A stretch of DNA of 64,000 bases from Himantopus leucocephalus (Eukaryota > Chordata > Aves > Charadriiformes > Recurvirostridae), in the NCBI GenBank assembly GCA_003993805.1, contig RSEF01000001.1, positions 63,112,550 through 63,176,549 of the forward strand. Reading direction: 5' to 3'. Numbering within the stretch: position 1 is the stretch's first letter; the number at the start of each line of letters is the position of its first letter. Positions 1-14,200 of the stretch are shown here, in pieces. The translations under genes and the position numbers were made by a program. Below the pieces are notes generated by a model. It saw nothing but the letters and a program-made list of their open reading frames with translations. It was not told the origin of the DNA and made no database searches.

Positions 1-79
1 TTCTGAATGTCCATGGAGACCTGAAGTGTCTCCAAATGTATCCAGGTGCAATTCAGGAGAAGAGGTTGGTGCTGGACCT

Positions 80-179
80 NNNNNNNNNNNNNNNNNNNNN
101 NNNNNNNNNNNNNNNNNNNNNNNNNNNNNNNNNNNNNNNNNNNNNNNNNNNNNNNNNNNNNNNNNNNNNNNNNNNNNNN
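80..179. other. Assembly gap (100 N)
   Basis: Exactly 100 undetermined bases, the usual convention for a gap of unknown size. It lies in what would be the first intron of the CSF2RB-like gene and abuts a GAAA-type purine repeat, which probably caused the break. Confidence 0.95.
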
Positions 180-220
180 AAAGAAAGAAAGAAAGAAAGA
201 AAGAGAAAGAAAGAGAAGAG
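180..220. repeat. (AAAG)n microsatellite
   Basis: Simple A/G tetranucleotide repeat directly right of the gap. Reading frames through it give only Lys/Arg/Glu runs and are not genes. Confidence 0.85.
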
Positions 221-765
221 TAGCTCTCATTGCATCAGAAAAGGAAAGACGTTAAACTCAGAAACACAAGCAATGGATGTGGCAGATGGTCTCTCTATCT
301 GTCAGCAATTCCACAAGAAGAAAATCAGGTCATCTGGATGTTGTTGTTGGTAGCCCCCACACACACACCCATCTTGTGTCCGTCTACTTGTCTCTACTCC
401 TGTACACTACCATCTGAATCATGCAGTCCTTCATTTTCCTATTTTTTCATTAACTACCAGGCTCTATTCTTTCTTCCTATTCACTCATTAACCAGTCAGC
501 TTGCTCATCTCATCCATTTGTCCAGTATTTCACCTGCCCATGCCACCAACCCACAACTCATTTGTCTGCACACGTATATGCTACACACTGGTTTTGATCA
601 AGATGCCTGTTCTCCTACAGCATAGAAGATGGTGGCAGAAGGAAGCAAAAAAGCAAGCGGAAAATGAGGAAGAGCATTAGCAGAAAGAAAGAGTCAGATA
701 CAAAAAGAAAGGCAATAATGGAAGAGCATATAAATTTAAAAAGAGAATATAAATTTAAAACTCAC

Positions 766-835
766 CTCGAATGGCTTGGACACTGAAGACCAAACCAACG
801 TTCAGCAGAAGGATGAAAATCTCTTTCATGATCAT
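766..835 (-). CDS. CSF2RB: Signal-peptide exon, probable CSF2RB (cytokine receptor common beta subunit), partial
   Basis: On the minus strand an ATG at 835-833 (second in-frame ATG at 829-827) opens a 70-nt segment that begins MIMKEIFILLLNVGLVFS and ends VQAIR, followed by a GTGAG splice donor at 765-761. It is a short N-terminus plus a hydrophobic core and a polar end, so a typical secretion signal. The exon ends in phase 1, as signal-peptide exons of class I cytokine receptors usually do. The gene name rests on position: same strand as NCF4 and about 4.5 kb downstream of it, as CSF2RB is in human. CSF2RB is the shared signalling chain for GM-CSF, IL-3 and IL-5. The fibronectin-type and cytoplasmic exons would lie left of the window, so the identity is inferred and not read from domain sequence. 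The start choice between the two ATGs is open. Confidence 0.55.
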
Positions 836-876
836 ACTGTCCTTTGTGCACAAGTTTGATCCTAATTCAGAAGATA

Positions 877-942
877 CTTGTTTTCATTTCCCACTGGCTA
901 CTCTCTTGCTTTGCTTTTTGTGGAGCTTCTTGTTTTCATTTC
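877..942 (-). promoter_or_regulatory. Twin IRF-like motifs upstream of the CSF2RB-like exon
   Basis: The 14-mer CTTGTTTTCATTTC occurs twice on the plus strand, at 877-890 and 929-942. Its reverse complement GAAATGAAAACAAG contains AAATGAAA, which fits the IRF core AANNGAAA. The motifs lie about 40 and 95 bases upstream of the candidate start codon. Role is inferred. Confidence 0.3.
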
Positions 943-3900
943 GCATAAAGGGAAGTAAAACTTAATTAGGGAACTTCTTTAGGCTTCATGTTGGAGTGAC
1001 GTTCAGAAAGAACTTCTACCAAGTGTTTATTGTAGGACAAATTCTATGTGTTCTTATTGTGTGAGCTTGCAATATGAGCAAAGAATGAAGAAGTAAATGC
1101 ACATTTCTAAGGAAGTGCAGGAATTCTTTCAGCTGAGTAGCAGTAAGAAACAATCCTAATCTGCGAAGAGAACTCAGCCTTCAAGTTTATTCATCCTTCT
1201 GCTCTTCATGCTCAAAGCCTTCCTACTGAATTGTTTTTTTACCTTTCCTTTAAAATATGATCCCCAACCACATAGCTCCTGGGTTGAATTTTGGTATTCA
1301 TTCACTTTCCAATTTCTCTTCAACAAGCTACTTTTCCAGCTGCTCCCCAAATAAGTTGCAAATTGTAGAAATAATACCAAAGAAACTATTTATCTTTTTT
1401 TTTTTTGGGGGGGGGACTGTTGAGATCGAGAGTAGATTGAGTGGTTCAAAGACCATGGACCATGTTGTTCAATAGTGGAATTCAAGTCCTGTTGGTCATC
1501 TCTCATTGCTCTCTCAAAAGCGTAATAAACTCACTTACTCAAGTATGTTACAGAGCTGAGAATCTTTTCTACTTTAGGGGAGCATGGAAAAACTCCTTTT
1601 AAATTCCTATTGACTTTCAGATTCCTGAATGACAGTTCCTTACACCAGAAACAGCTGGCTGAGCCCTTGAATTATCATTACAGCTAAGGAATCCCTTAAT
1701 GACTCAAAAGCCTTTGTATGAGAGCAGATTCTCTGCCATTTTGTTTTCCTCAGAGAGGAAGCATTTCCCTTACCTGGATCCAGAGCTCCCTGTGAGGCAG
1801 CTGATTCAACCCGACAGGTGACTTTCCCTGTCCAGCCTCTCCCTACAGCATCAGAATCCTCTGATGCAGAAACCGGCAAAACCACACTTCACTAGAACAG
1901 GAGGCAGGCGGTATAAACCGACCACAGGATCTTCTTGGCAAGTAAGTCTTCAAAATAACTGCTATATCTTCTATGCACCTCAAATGCCACTTTCAAAGAA
2001 GCAGACCACGCCCTTTCCAGGAAAGTCTGTGTAAGTGCCTGTAAAATAGGAAGTCTGTACTTCCTATTTTAGCCCCCAAAGCACGCACTTAGATGGGACT
2101 GTTAACTGGGAAGGGAGGGGAAGGAAGTTTGTCATTGCCAATCTGCATGTTAGCAATTACCAGATCATGGGACTAATGTATTTTCAGAAGAAAAAAGAAA
2201 AAAAAAAAAGAAAAAAAAAAGAGGACTGACTGGAGCAGAAGTGAGAAAGGCTAAGAAAGAATTCTTAGGTTCTTACTCCAGCACTGTTGCTTGCTTTACT
2301 GTAGGCTAGATAATCTTCAAGGCAGGCATCATTCTGTAGTTTATATTTATTTGTACACATATTTACTGGGGGGAGGAGAACTGCCTTTATCTTTGTAACC
2401 CTTTAATTTGAGTAATATTTTAAAGAGTAAGTTTTACCAGTTTCAACAATTAATAATAAATTGTAAATATTATAGTACATAGAGAAAACAAAACAAAACT
2501 TGTGAGAAGAGTTGGTTCGAAGTTATCTTGCATCCAAGGCAGACACAAATCCAGCTTTAAAGCTTCGCCCAGCAGGCTTCAATAATAAGATCTATAGGAA
2601 GGTTAGGTAGCCATAAGGGAAAGACAAACTCAGATTTGTGCTCTCAGGAGTAAACTACCAGGGGTGGGGTGGTGCAGATGAGTCTCCAGATACAGAATAC
2701 AACTGCCAGAGTCTGTCTGTCCCGCACTGCTACTATACCTTCTCTAAATCCCTGTAGCACTGACCAAAACCATAGTTTAGCACAGTTAGGCTCTCATAAG
2801 AATTACATCAAAATACAAGGAAAAAAATGCATACTGTGAGTAAGAGAAACAAGGAGAATATGAAAGTATCTGAGGAAATTGTGTGTCATTGGGACTGTCA
2901 GCAAGTGTGAATATAAAACCTGCAGACAAGGCGGGGAATATGCAACTTTGCTGGATGGGCGGAATTTACTTTGCATTACAGTATAAAGGCAGAAAGGAAT
3001 TCTCCTGCTCTGATTTTCAGAGGCCAGTAAGTTTATGTATCATCTTCCCCCACCCTTAGAAAAGAGGTTTCTTGTTTCCCAGCAGACATCTTCCCTCCCG
3101 TTCCTTCCTCACTCAGACAGCTCCTCCAGCTTCAGACAGACTTGCTGAGTTGCTGGTTACATCCCAGGATCTAGTTGTCAGTGAAAATCTTCAGATGTTA
3201 TTTGCTCTGTGGAACTCCAGGAACAGGTAACAAGTTAATCCTGCACACCAGAAGGCTTGCAGGCCACGCACGCCAATTAGCTTTCAAACTTACAATGCAT
3301 TCTCTTATGTATCACAAGGTGTAAGGTTATTAACAGTATCGTTGTGTATTGCTTCATCTCCTTCCTAAACTGCATTGCTACAATGCCTTTGAACTGGGAA
3401 GGTACATTTTGTAACATTTTAGTAAAATAATGTCAACTAAAACCTTCCATCATTGGAAAAAAGGAAGACATAATCTGTGTCTCTTCCAAATATATGTTAT
3501 CTACCTGTGAAATTTAATAAGCGTGGATGTTTCAGGTGGAAGCTTTGTACCTGGAAAGCAGATATGACCTGTAGCGCATCTTACAGCTCTTTGGAGAGTG
3601 TATTTCCTTATACAAGTCTGTACAGGATTGGTATACTGCTAGAACTATGCATTAATAAAGTGTTGAGTAAGAAATGATTTATGGATCCCAGTCTAGCAAA
3701 CTATGTGTTTATCTTTAAATATAAACTCTTTCCTTTATTTCCAATACACTCATACGCATAAATGCAGGGCTACAGAGAATAGAATTTTAAAGCTTATGTA
3801 AATAAATAAGTTTATGTATATACATCAGGAAGAAAAAAAAAGTTTAAAAGCTAAGTCACCTTAAACACTTTTGTTGTTGTTGAAGATCTTGTTACCTGAT

Positions 3901-5064
3901 AACATTACAGGTAACATCTAAGAAAAAGAGAAAACGTTATTTTGTCGGTTTGGGGAGGGGCAGGTTAGTTATTCATGCATCGCTAGTTAACTGGTTCTTA
4001 GTACCTTCAGATACTTGTTAATCTTCGCTTTTGCCTGTACAAATTTTCGCAGCAGATCAAGGACAAAGATTTTTTTAAAATGAGGAATTGTAGCTTAATG
4101 CCACAGAAAGTAATAGTCTAATCCAAAGCACGGTGTTTGAAAACTGTTTTAACTTCTTACTTTTTACTGATTATATTTATACTTGGTGGTATATTTTAAC
4201 ACCATGACTGCATGGTGTTTTTAAAATACAGTATTTTAGGTATCAAACAATTTATGTAAAACATACATAACTTGTAATTCTTACAAGCAGCAGTAAATTT
4301 GTTCAAGAAGAAAATATTTTAATCGCAGGAACATTAAAGAAATTGTTGCAAGATACATTTTTGTTCAATAATGAACTACTCCTTAAAGAAAGCTGAATAG
4401 TAACATTCAAACTCTTCTTCAAAATTATCTCACTTTCAAGCCAAAAAAAAAAGGTGCAGAATTATTTCATCCTACCAAATAAATCCTTTTGAATAGAAAC
4501 TGATAAAATATATGTAACTTTATATGTTGAATAATCTGATAGAGTAATTTCTTGTTAGTTCTACTTTGCAACAAGGTGTCAGAAAGCAGAAGACAGAGAA
4601 GAAATTGCTGTTTGAATAGGCATCACACAAATTTTCCCAGAATGCAGAAACAAGTAGTTTGTACAATTATAAAAAGGTCTACAAGGAACACCACAGGTGT
4701 ACTAGGTTTGATTCACAGAATTGAAAATATTGGTCAGTGGAAAGAGGAAAGCAAAGGTGGGCTGCAATTTCTTCACTGAAATACGAAAAAGTTTTCTTGA
4801 TGCTCTCAGAACAAGCTCTGAATGCCCATTCAGATTCCCACGTGACAGAAATAATTAGGCATTCATAAGCACTGGCACACAAACCTTCATATCAGCAAGT
4901 GAAGAGAAAATTATGGCAGTCTAGAAAAAAAGCTTATGAAGACATTCTGGGCAAATAATTAGCTCTGGGAGTGTGAAGAGAGATTAGAGCAGGTCTTGGG
5001 GCTCAGGACACTAAACGCCTATTGCAGGCTAACACTGACTCGCTTTGTGAATATGGCCAACGAT
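943..5064. other. Intergenic interval between CSF2RB-like exon 1 and NCF4
   Basis: No coding exon recognised on either strand. It holds A-rich stretches (for example 2191-2222) and an isolated plus-strand TATA-like site near 2982. The longest open frames here are short and lack splice context. Confidence 0.5.
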
Positions 5065-5070
5065 TTTATT
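5065..5070 (-). terminator. Poly(A) signal for NCF4
   Basis: TTTATT on the plus strand reads AATAAA on the minus strand, 225 bases beyond the NCF4 stop codon. It gives a short 3' untranslated region and supports the stop at 5297-5295 being the real gene end. Confidence 0.6.
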
Positions 5071-5294
5071 TCTCTGTCCCTTACTCTGTGGTGTCTATGT
5101 AGATGTCTCTATTACAGAGGAGTGCTAAAAAGCTGAAAAAGCTAACTAAGTACAGATGTTACATTGAACGGTAACGTATTACTAAAACTTACTCTCTTCA
5201 AGCCTACTTTGAAGGTTTGTTAAAGGAAACTGTCTGCAGAGAGGGATTACGGAAGGACTGTATAGGTACCAACTGGAACATCTCTGTACAGCAC

Positions 5295-8200
5295 TTACGT
5301 TGCCCTTACTATTTGAGTAGTACCTATTCCTGGACTAGTGTTGTAGACACCCAAGTCATCTTTGTGAGTGATGTGCAACTTCCAGGGGAAGAAATGCTTC
5401 TCAGAGGGCCTACTCCTGCTCTGAGACACCATGAGTTCAACATCTTGATCGGAGAGCAGTCGGATCAGATCACCATCAAGGTCCCGGTAATTCAAAACAA
5501 TGTCATCTTGGTCAAACTCCCGCCTGGTGGAAAAGAAATGGATTGATCCCCAGAAATCAAGGAATGCCTGGGAGGTGCTGCAGAGTTAACAATAAACCGG
5601 CAATCTAATTCATTCTGCTAAAAGCCACACTAAGCCTTGGGTGTCTTGGCATTCTTGATACAGCGAGTACTAGGAATCATACAGTCACATTCATGCTGTA
5701 TTGTGTTTAAGATAAGAAATCTGTCAGAACCAAGAACCATTTCCAGTAACACCAAATGCGTGGCACAATAATCTGTGAGTTTGACAAAATTCCCATACAT
5801 AAGAGTTGACTGTAGTTACTACCCACTTTTGCCTACTTATGGTTGCTTTATTTGAAGGGAGGACAGGTTAAGGAATGGAAGAATATTAGACCAGGTGTTC
5901 TATTACTAACATTTGATGTTCTAATGTTTTGATGTTCAACACTAGATTAATCTAGTTTAACACTAGTTTAACAGTTGTTAGAAAGCAGCGTCCTGCATCC
6001 TGAATAAGTATATTAGACAAAAAATCCATGCATGGGGGGTATGGCTCTGATCTTAGAACTAGATATGGAAACTTCTACCCAGCATAACTGAGTTAGAAGT
6101 ACATGGCGTTCCACACTTACTGACGATCCCAAGGCAGACTACTGTCTGCACAGATGGCCCTAGGCCAAGTCAAAGTACAACTTCCTCGGGACACTTGAAA
6201 AGTATTTCACACCCAAAACATGGTGATGACGAAGTAGAATGTGGAAAATCTAGGACTGGAAGGAACTTGACAAATGTTTAAATGCTATTAAACATACAAC
6301 TAACTGCTCACATTGTACCTCATCAATTCCATGAGATCTTTGAATGATGGAATGCTGCTCAGATCCTCTTCCACCGAGATATCCCTGTGACAAGAACAAA
6401 TTTAATCATTACATATCACGAAAAGAGAATTCTCGACATTTCTTCATCAGTAAACTGGAAGACTATTTTCTTATTACCTGACAGTGCTCACAGTCTCATC
6501 ATGGTAATAACAGCGAACTTTATTAACTGTGTCTTCCTGCTGTGGTAAATCTTTTATGATCTTCACAAAAGCACATGGGAAAATCCCAGTGGCATCATTA
6601 GCTGTTCCCTGGAATGACAAGTGTTAGAATGAAGAAAACCGTGCCATTTTTGCCACATACAATAAGTTCTGGAATTCAATTAATTTCCATGGAAACAACA
6701 GTAAGAATTTTTCTACTACAATCAAGAAAACAAAGGCTATGGAAATGACCCGATGGCATCCCTACAAAAAGATTATACAATCATGTCGTCACATACAAGG
6801 CGGAGGAGTGAAACAGTGTGTAAAAAATGAGAGTCAGATGGTTACCAAGAAAGGCTGTGGTGTTTGAGCAAGCAGAGATATCATATCAGCAAACACACAG
6901 TATGTTCTCCTCATCCTTTTTCAGAGCACTGCTGCATTGCCCAAGTTCTCTCTAATCAGGCTGACGTGTGTTGTGGTATGAAGCATGAAGTATACAGCAA
7001 CTCACCCCGAGGCAAGAAACCAATTAATCGCTGAAATGGAGTTTCCATCTCCTTTCTGTGGCCTTTTTGTGTTCTAATCACTTCCAAAGAATTTAAAAAC
7101 ATTCCAGCAGAAGCAAATGCAAATGCAAACTGAAGTCTAGAGGGCAGAAAATTTGTAAGCTATAAACCATCAAGGAAGGAAACAATTTCAAATTTGGAGT
7201 CAAGGATTTATTCTTAACAGTAAGACCTGATTATGATACAGTTTCTCCCTGAAAGGAGAAGACAGGTCCCAAGGACTAGGAGAACCCTTTCTACTCATAT
7301 ATTTCAAGGTATGCTAATAATTCAGTACTGCTATTGCAGTCTTACCTCCAACCAGTCTTTGTTTACTCTGCTAAGTAGATAGATCAAGTCTCCCTTCTTG
7401 AAGCTGAGTTCCAGTTTATTGGTTCCAGAAAAATCAAACAGGGCCTATGGAAAGTAATAACACAGAAATTATTAATTCACAGAATTACAAAAGTGAATCT
7501 TTCTTTCTCTTCTGTTCTTGGGGTGAGAGCATAAAGCAGCATGGCAAGACACACTTTGTCATCACAGATGTATTTCTGGGGAAAGGCCATGTATATGACC
7601 GTAGTCTGCAGTTCTCACAATTTCTTCTCCTGCTGAGCACACACAAAAATGGTTTGAAGAAGTGGTTAAAGCACTAGGATAAACACGGCTCTGAGAGTGC
7701 TACATGCTAGAATTCTTAAACTGCAGAACGCTGAGCACCAGAGAAATAAATATAAAGAAGTTGAAAACACTTAAAAGCAAGTAAGTCAACAGAGCTGAAG
7801 ACAATTGACAACTTGAAAACTTGAAATCCTGAGAACTGTAAAAATATATATTATTTCTGATCGCAGTTTTACAGCTTTCTGATTTGCTGCAAAATATCAC
7901 AAAAAGCCTTAAAAAATTTGCAGAAGTGTTGTGTCCTAATTTAAAGGTAACTAACTGTTGTTTTTACATTTAGCTTTCAGGCCTGTGTGCTGAACTGAGA
8001 GATGTGGGGAAGTCTGGGAAATTGACGTGTAGTTAAAATGGAACTCAGATGCCTGCTTCAGGGGGGTAAAAAAAAAAAAGGAGGTAAGCACATGCTACCA
8101 CCCTAACAAGCTGTTCTTGAATAATTGAAGTGGCTGGGTTATCAAAAATGCACGTTGTCCTTGGAGAACATGGTAGCTATTTAAATGCTCTTAGAGGAGC

Positions 8201-11200
8201 AAAAATGAAAAGGTGTTCTTCATTCTGTGTTGAGAGCGTTCTTTTAGTCTTGTTACTGTCAAGAGTTCTCCTAATAAAAAAAGACAATGGCTACTGTCAT
8301 GCTAGTCGTTCACATGTCTACTCAATAGCTCTTTCAAAAGCCTTTTTTCATCTACTGAAAAGTTTTGGTAGGTATGTTCAATATTAATAAATTAATAGAT
8401 AAAATCCAAGAGACATAACTGATCCAAGAGCTGCCATACTCACTGTGAAAAACAAAAGCAACAAATCTCAAAGCACTTGCATGGGTTTTTTAATCTTACG
8501 TGGCAAGGTCACACATTCCAGGAAGCATGACGATGGTCAGACAAATACTGGTTATGAAGCAGTTCCATGTGCTTAATATCAAGACAACATACAGCAAAAG
8601 ACAAGGGTATAGGCACTTTTTGGTAAAACACTTATGTTACAGAAAATACTAAGATGCCTCACCTGTAAATCTTCTAAACTTCTGCTGAAGTCAATGAGAC
8701 TGAAGCTTGTGCTTGTTTTAAATTTAATTTATGGGTATCACTATGTAAATGTGGACCATTTGGCAGTAAGTTGTATGTGTCTCTCGATTTTGAACCTTCT
8801 GTCATTCTGACTTCACAGTGGACCTTCTTATTACTCAAGGAAAGAAGAGCAGAACACTTCTTTCCACCCTTTATTTCGTTTCCTGTTGTTAAAATCAATT
8901 GCTTTCCTGTGTCGATTTCACTTTCCCTTCTTTCCCGAAGCTCTAATTGGAAAAGGCAACTTGATCGATGAGATACCAAAGTAAAACAGAGTTTAATCTC
9001 CTATTCTATGACAGATTGTGCAGAGTACTCACCTCAGCCCGTGGAGCTGCCATGCGGTCAAAAATAGGCACTTGAGGTGAAATGCTTTTACTGCAAAGAA
9101 AGGAGACAACAGGGAGGTAAATGTGTCTTTCTAGTCAGCAAAAATACTCCACCATCAGTAGTACAGTGTCTGCATTTTCATTATTTAAGAGGCAGGCAAG
9201 CCATAGATCACTGGAGAAACTGAATGAGAATCTGTGTGCAGCGCTGAAGTAAATAAATATGGATGCAACAACATTGCCCCAGTTCTCTCAGTTTCAGTGC
9301 AGGTCAGCAGCAACCTGATGATGTCGGCCTCTGAGAACAGATGGAATTTTCAATAGTCAGTATCCTGGACCTCTCTTCCACAGCACTGCTCAGCCCCCCT
9401 ACTATGCCTTCGGGTCATCCCTGTTTCTAGCATTCATGACGTTCTGTTCAAACTCTGCCATCATACGCGCCTCCAGGAATGCATACACACATGCAGTTTT
9501 TGCACTGTTTGAGGTAAGTGAAAAGGAAATGGGTCCATCTTTGCTATGTTGAAAGGAGAATTAATTTGTCTGAAAGGTAATGAAGTATGACATCTACTTA
9601 GCAGTTCTCCAAAGGGGTGTCAATGCTGCTATGTAGGACAGGCCCCTGGTTAGACAAAGGACAGGAACAAATTAAGTATTCAGTTTCATTTAGTGTCTGA
9701 ACCAGATCTCACTGAATTCAGTGCCAAAACTCACATTCACTTCAGTGGTGCAAGCCTATGTCCTTAAGCTTGGCCTGTATATTCTGCACATTATAATAGA
9801 TATTACCATTAAAGAATTATGAGCAGATAGAGCTGAGCAGCATTTTTTTTAAAGCGAGCTATACTCCCATTTTGGAATTTTCCTTTAATGCAAGTACCAC
9901 ATCCACTTTAAAAATTTGAGATTACTGAAAACAAGAAATACCCTGTGTTCACTCTGCCACAAAGATCCTCATATCAGGACCTCATGAATTCACTTAGGAA
10001 ACACAGTGGTGATCCTCATCCCTCTCTCCCCTCAAAACTGGACAGCATCTCTTACATCAAGCAATGCTGAAAAACACGTCAATCACTTACACTCGGCGTG
10101 TCCGTGGGCGAAGCCGTCTCAGTCTGTGAGGCACCTGTTCACTATCAAAGGTTGAGTGGTAGAAGAACAGACGGACCTCTTCATCCATCAACACCCAAAC
10201 TGGTAGGCAGAGTAGGTTCTGTGCCAAGAGCAAGTAGGAAGCAGAGTGTAACAGTGGGAGAGAGCAATTCTCTATTTATTTACATGTAAGAACTATGCCT
10301 CTCTGACCTACAGGATCATGAAGGATATGCATTACTGCCAGAAATCTCCCTCCTCTCCCTTCTCGCTCAGCAGGACACGGCTGAACAGCTGACAGTTTCT
10401 CCTGTTTACTCCTGGAGTTGGCCAATGTATTGCTTCACTCTTTTTGTGCCTGATTTACTGCAGAAGGAGTAAATTGCTCTTTGTGTTTCCCTTCAGAACA
10501 TGAATGACTGTGGAAAGAAGGCAATCTTAAGTACTAGAAGTCTTGGCCAGTGCTTCAGACTTTTACTGATTTAAAGTCAGGTCTTCAGTTAACCTGCACA
10601 CAAAGAATTTCTCTTGTTGATGTTAGTGGCTGTGTCTTCACTGTAGAGCCGGTACACCCAGAAGCCCACCTCACTCTCCTAGCCCTTTAGGTGCACATAC
10701 CAACTTCATATTCACACAACACCTGGACTTTCACCATTTCCTCATAAATCTTGGGTTGGTTTTGGTTGTTCGGGTGTTTTTTTTTTGTAAGGATATCTAT
10801 CTACACCTGAAGGCAGGGAGTGAGCCTTTGTGAACTGCGTACTCCAGCAGATCCTGCAGTCTGAACAATCTGGGGAATAGGACTGTGGGTTGTCCCACAG
10901 TGTGGACACTGTGTCTTCAGGAAAAACAATACAGAGAGAAGCAGATAGCTAGGACTCCAACAGTACTGTCTCTCTTAGCTGATTTCAAGAGGTAAGTATC
11001 TGCAGTGCTCAGTGTAATCTCTCCCTTAAAATTAAGTTTTACCTTCATGTAGACATTTAGGATAGGAATCCTGTTCTCAGCAATTTCCTTTTTGTCCCCA
11101 ACGTAAACTTTTCCTGGAAAATATAAAACCTGTGACAGTTATTGAAAAAAAAAAAAATGGAGGCTGTCAGAGAAATGAAGCAATAAAGAGAAAATAGGAC

Positions 11201-14200
11201 CTCCAAGAAAATACGTATTTTCTAAAGGATTTTAGGTTTCTAAATTAACTTTACCACAAGTGGAGGGATGACCAATGGAACTTGACTTCTCCAGCATCCA
11301 CAGCTGGGAACTAGTTCTTTGTCACAAAGAACTACTATGCACTCCTCTTTAGGACAGACTGGGGCTGAGAAAGCTGCTAATCATGCACAGATTTGGTACT
11401 GATATACCTTACCTGGCAATATGGGGAGTGTGCAGGTAAAAGGGCTATTTTTGCTCTCTGCCCCATATCTCTCTTCTAGTTTGGTGTGCAGGGCATAGAA
11501 CTGACGATAGCGTCGGAAAATCAGGTATCTGCCACCACCTTTAACCTTTACTTCAATGACAAACAGCTGAAACAGAGAAGGGGGATTCAGGCTGATGTTC
11601 ATATTTAGAAATACTTATGAAATGAAAGTGAGACATACAATAGGAACATCAGATCAGTGCTTCAGCAGTGGGAATATTGTCTTAGGGGTGGAGTGGAAAG
11701 CAAGACGTCAGTTAAGCATCTGCAGACTCAGGTACTAGAAAACAAGAAGTTAGCACCAGACACTGCGGTATATGTGCGGGTCCAGCTTTCGCATGGATCA
11801 GGTACCTGTACCTACTTTCTGTTAGATAATCTTAAAAGGAAACCTGAAATGACTAGATGCTACTTTATGCTTACACACCTTCCCTCAGTGAGAAACAAAA
11901 CATATTAGGGAGGTAAATACAAATATTTTACAGTAGGATGCTTTGGACATCTAAATCTATAGACAGACATCTAAACTAATTGATTTTCAGCGTTGAAGGC
12001 ATTCATACTTCTTTTTGACTTTAAAGTACACAATTTCAGAAATTATGGTCTGACCTCCCCCAACCACTGTCTTATTTCTCATCTTTTGCCCAAATTGCTT
12101 TGCTCTAAAGGAGCTTATGATTTCCATACACTGGCCTGCGAGTCACATTGCAGCCAAATCCTTCAGAAAACTTAAAGACAGAGCAACCAAATGTCACTAT
12201 ATTCCAGGGTAAAACCTGCATACTGCAGTGGGAAGGTTTTATGAGCAATGTCTCCAGCAAAGGCAGCACACCCTGCAGAAGTCAGACTGAGCTGATCTTA
12301 TCCAAAAGCCCTCTCCAGAAAATCTTATAGTGCTTTTCCCTACTATTCCCATCCTGTATGCTCGTTCATGACTTATTAGTATGCTACCTTTTGTGCAGAT
12401 GGAAGCATCCTAACTTGCCATTACCATGGAATAATGGAGACAAGACCCTGCCCTTCTATCCTCCTTGAATTTCTTTCCCACTATCTTCACCAAAGGTACA
12501 GCACTTTAACAGGAAATAAATCAGAAATTAGGTAAGAATTTAGAAAGCAAGCAATGTTAGAGGATACCCCTGTCACATTCCACCCAGACAGTAAATTTTT
12601 AGACTCAAACTCTGACAGAATAACCTCCATACCAGAAAAAAAGAAGCACTGAGAAGTTCTCCGCATGTAAGTATTCGTGCGAAAAAGCAACTACACCACA
12701 TTAACTGCATTTTGCTTCACAGAACCAAACCAGTCACAGATGAGGGCATACAGAGACGGGATAAATCTCCCTTCTTACATAGTAATTAGTAAAGCCTTTC
12801 TTCTCTTCAATATCTGCAATGTTAGCTGAAACAGGTACATCATCTGGAAGCTGGTCAAAATCACTGTAAAGCAAGAACAAAAGATTTAGGTTACTCACAC
12901 TGGCATTAGCCTTTGGGGGTCTCTACACCATACAGAACAAACATAGCTGGGGAACATCACATTATCTAGTGTCAAAACCAAGAAGTTAGAAACTCATGGT
13001 GTCATTCTTTTCCTCTGGAGGTCTGATCTTGAGATGTCAGCTTTCCGTAAGTTCAGCACAAGTCAGTGACAATTGTGAAGGTTCATCAAGCCTGAAAAAC
13101 ATCCCTATCATTCCTAGGCTTGCTAGAGTAGCAGGACTACAAAAGAAACACTTGACCTGGTAAGTTTTTCCTGAGAAATGCGATCAACTGTGGATGCATT
13201 CTTAATCCTGCCTACACCACCTAGCAGACTTACAATAACTCTGCAGCAGTATCACTTATTCTAAAGAGATCATTATATACCATGATTTATGCTGTTGTTA
13301 TTACTGCATTACTGTAGGGAATAGGAAGAAGTTCTGTTGTGTTAGGTGCTCTAGAAACGGACAGAACAAAGCTAATTTGTAAAAACCTTATGCTGTACGT
13401 GTAAGATGTACATACAATGTACCTTATACATGTAAGAAAGAACAGAAAGATAAGCACAAACAGAAAAAAAACAAAGAAACAAAGACACAGTATTGTTCTA
13501 TATCATAACTAGTGGTGCCTGCATCAGCTATCAAAAAGTTGACAAGTTTTCTTGTAAATATCACAGTAAAGCAGACTCTTAAAGGGGCTTTGAAAAAACA
13601 ACCAGTAGCCTAGCAAATATTTACACGGAGACCTCCCAGTCATAGCAGATAACCCAAAGCAAGCACCAAGATACTTGTTTGAAAATGTCAAAAATGTGTG
13701 AAGGAACACATGATAGCGGGCAAGGTTAGAATAAGCTTTACAGATCCTAGAAAGTATTGGATTTGAAGCAAGAGAGAAAGAAGGATCCTTGCAGGAACAG
13801 CTAAAGAGCAGCCATATGACCATACTCTCATGTTTCTTGTCTATATTGGCCACACAGTAAACCAGCATGATTGGCAGGTGCTTTTTCCTCTGGGACCTTC
13901 TCCTTGGTAAAACATCTTTGACAAACAAAAGACAAATTCACCTTTGCTTCAATCATACAACTCCATGTTGTTAAAGTGGTATTTATATTAACACTTAAGC
14001 AAAAAGGATCAAGAATGAGGAAAAAATTATAATAAATGAGGTAGAGAGAAAGAGAAACTTTAAAAAGGATCATCTAAGAAATACCAAGCTGACATGATGT
14101 TAACTATTCTGTTAAACAAAAGACATGGCAGTTGGCTCAGTTTATTCTGCTAGGAGAATATCCCAAGCAGGGGCTTCCACAATGTGTAGCCCATCTGGCA

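Noticed and set aside
5217..5546. 109-codon plus-strand ORF
   Set aside because: Antisense shadow of the last NCF4 exon.
9670..9780. Possible ancient repeat with 'cttcagtgg' strings (similar short strings near 8690, 45600 and 49150)
   Set aside because: Too diverged and short to assign to a family by eye.
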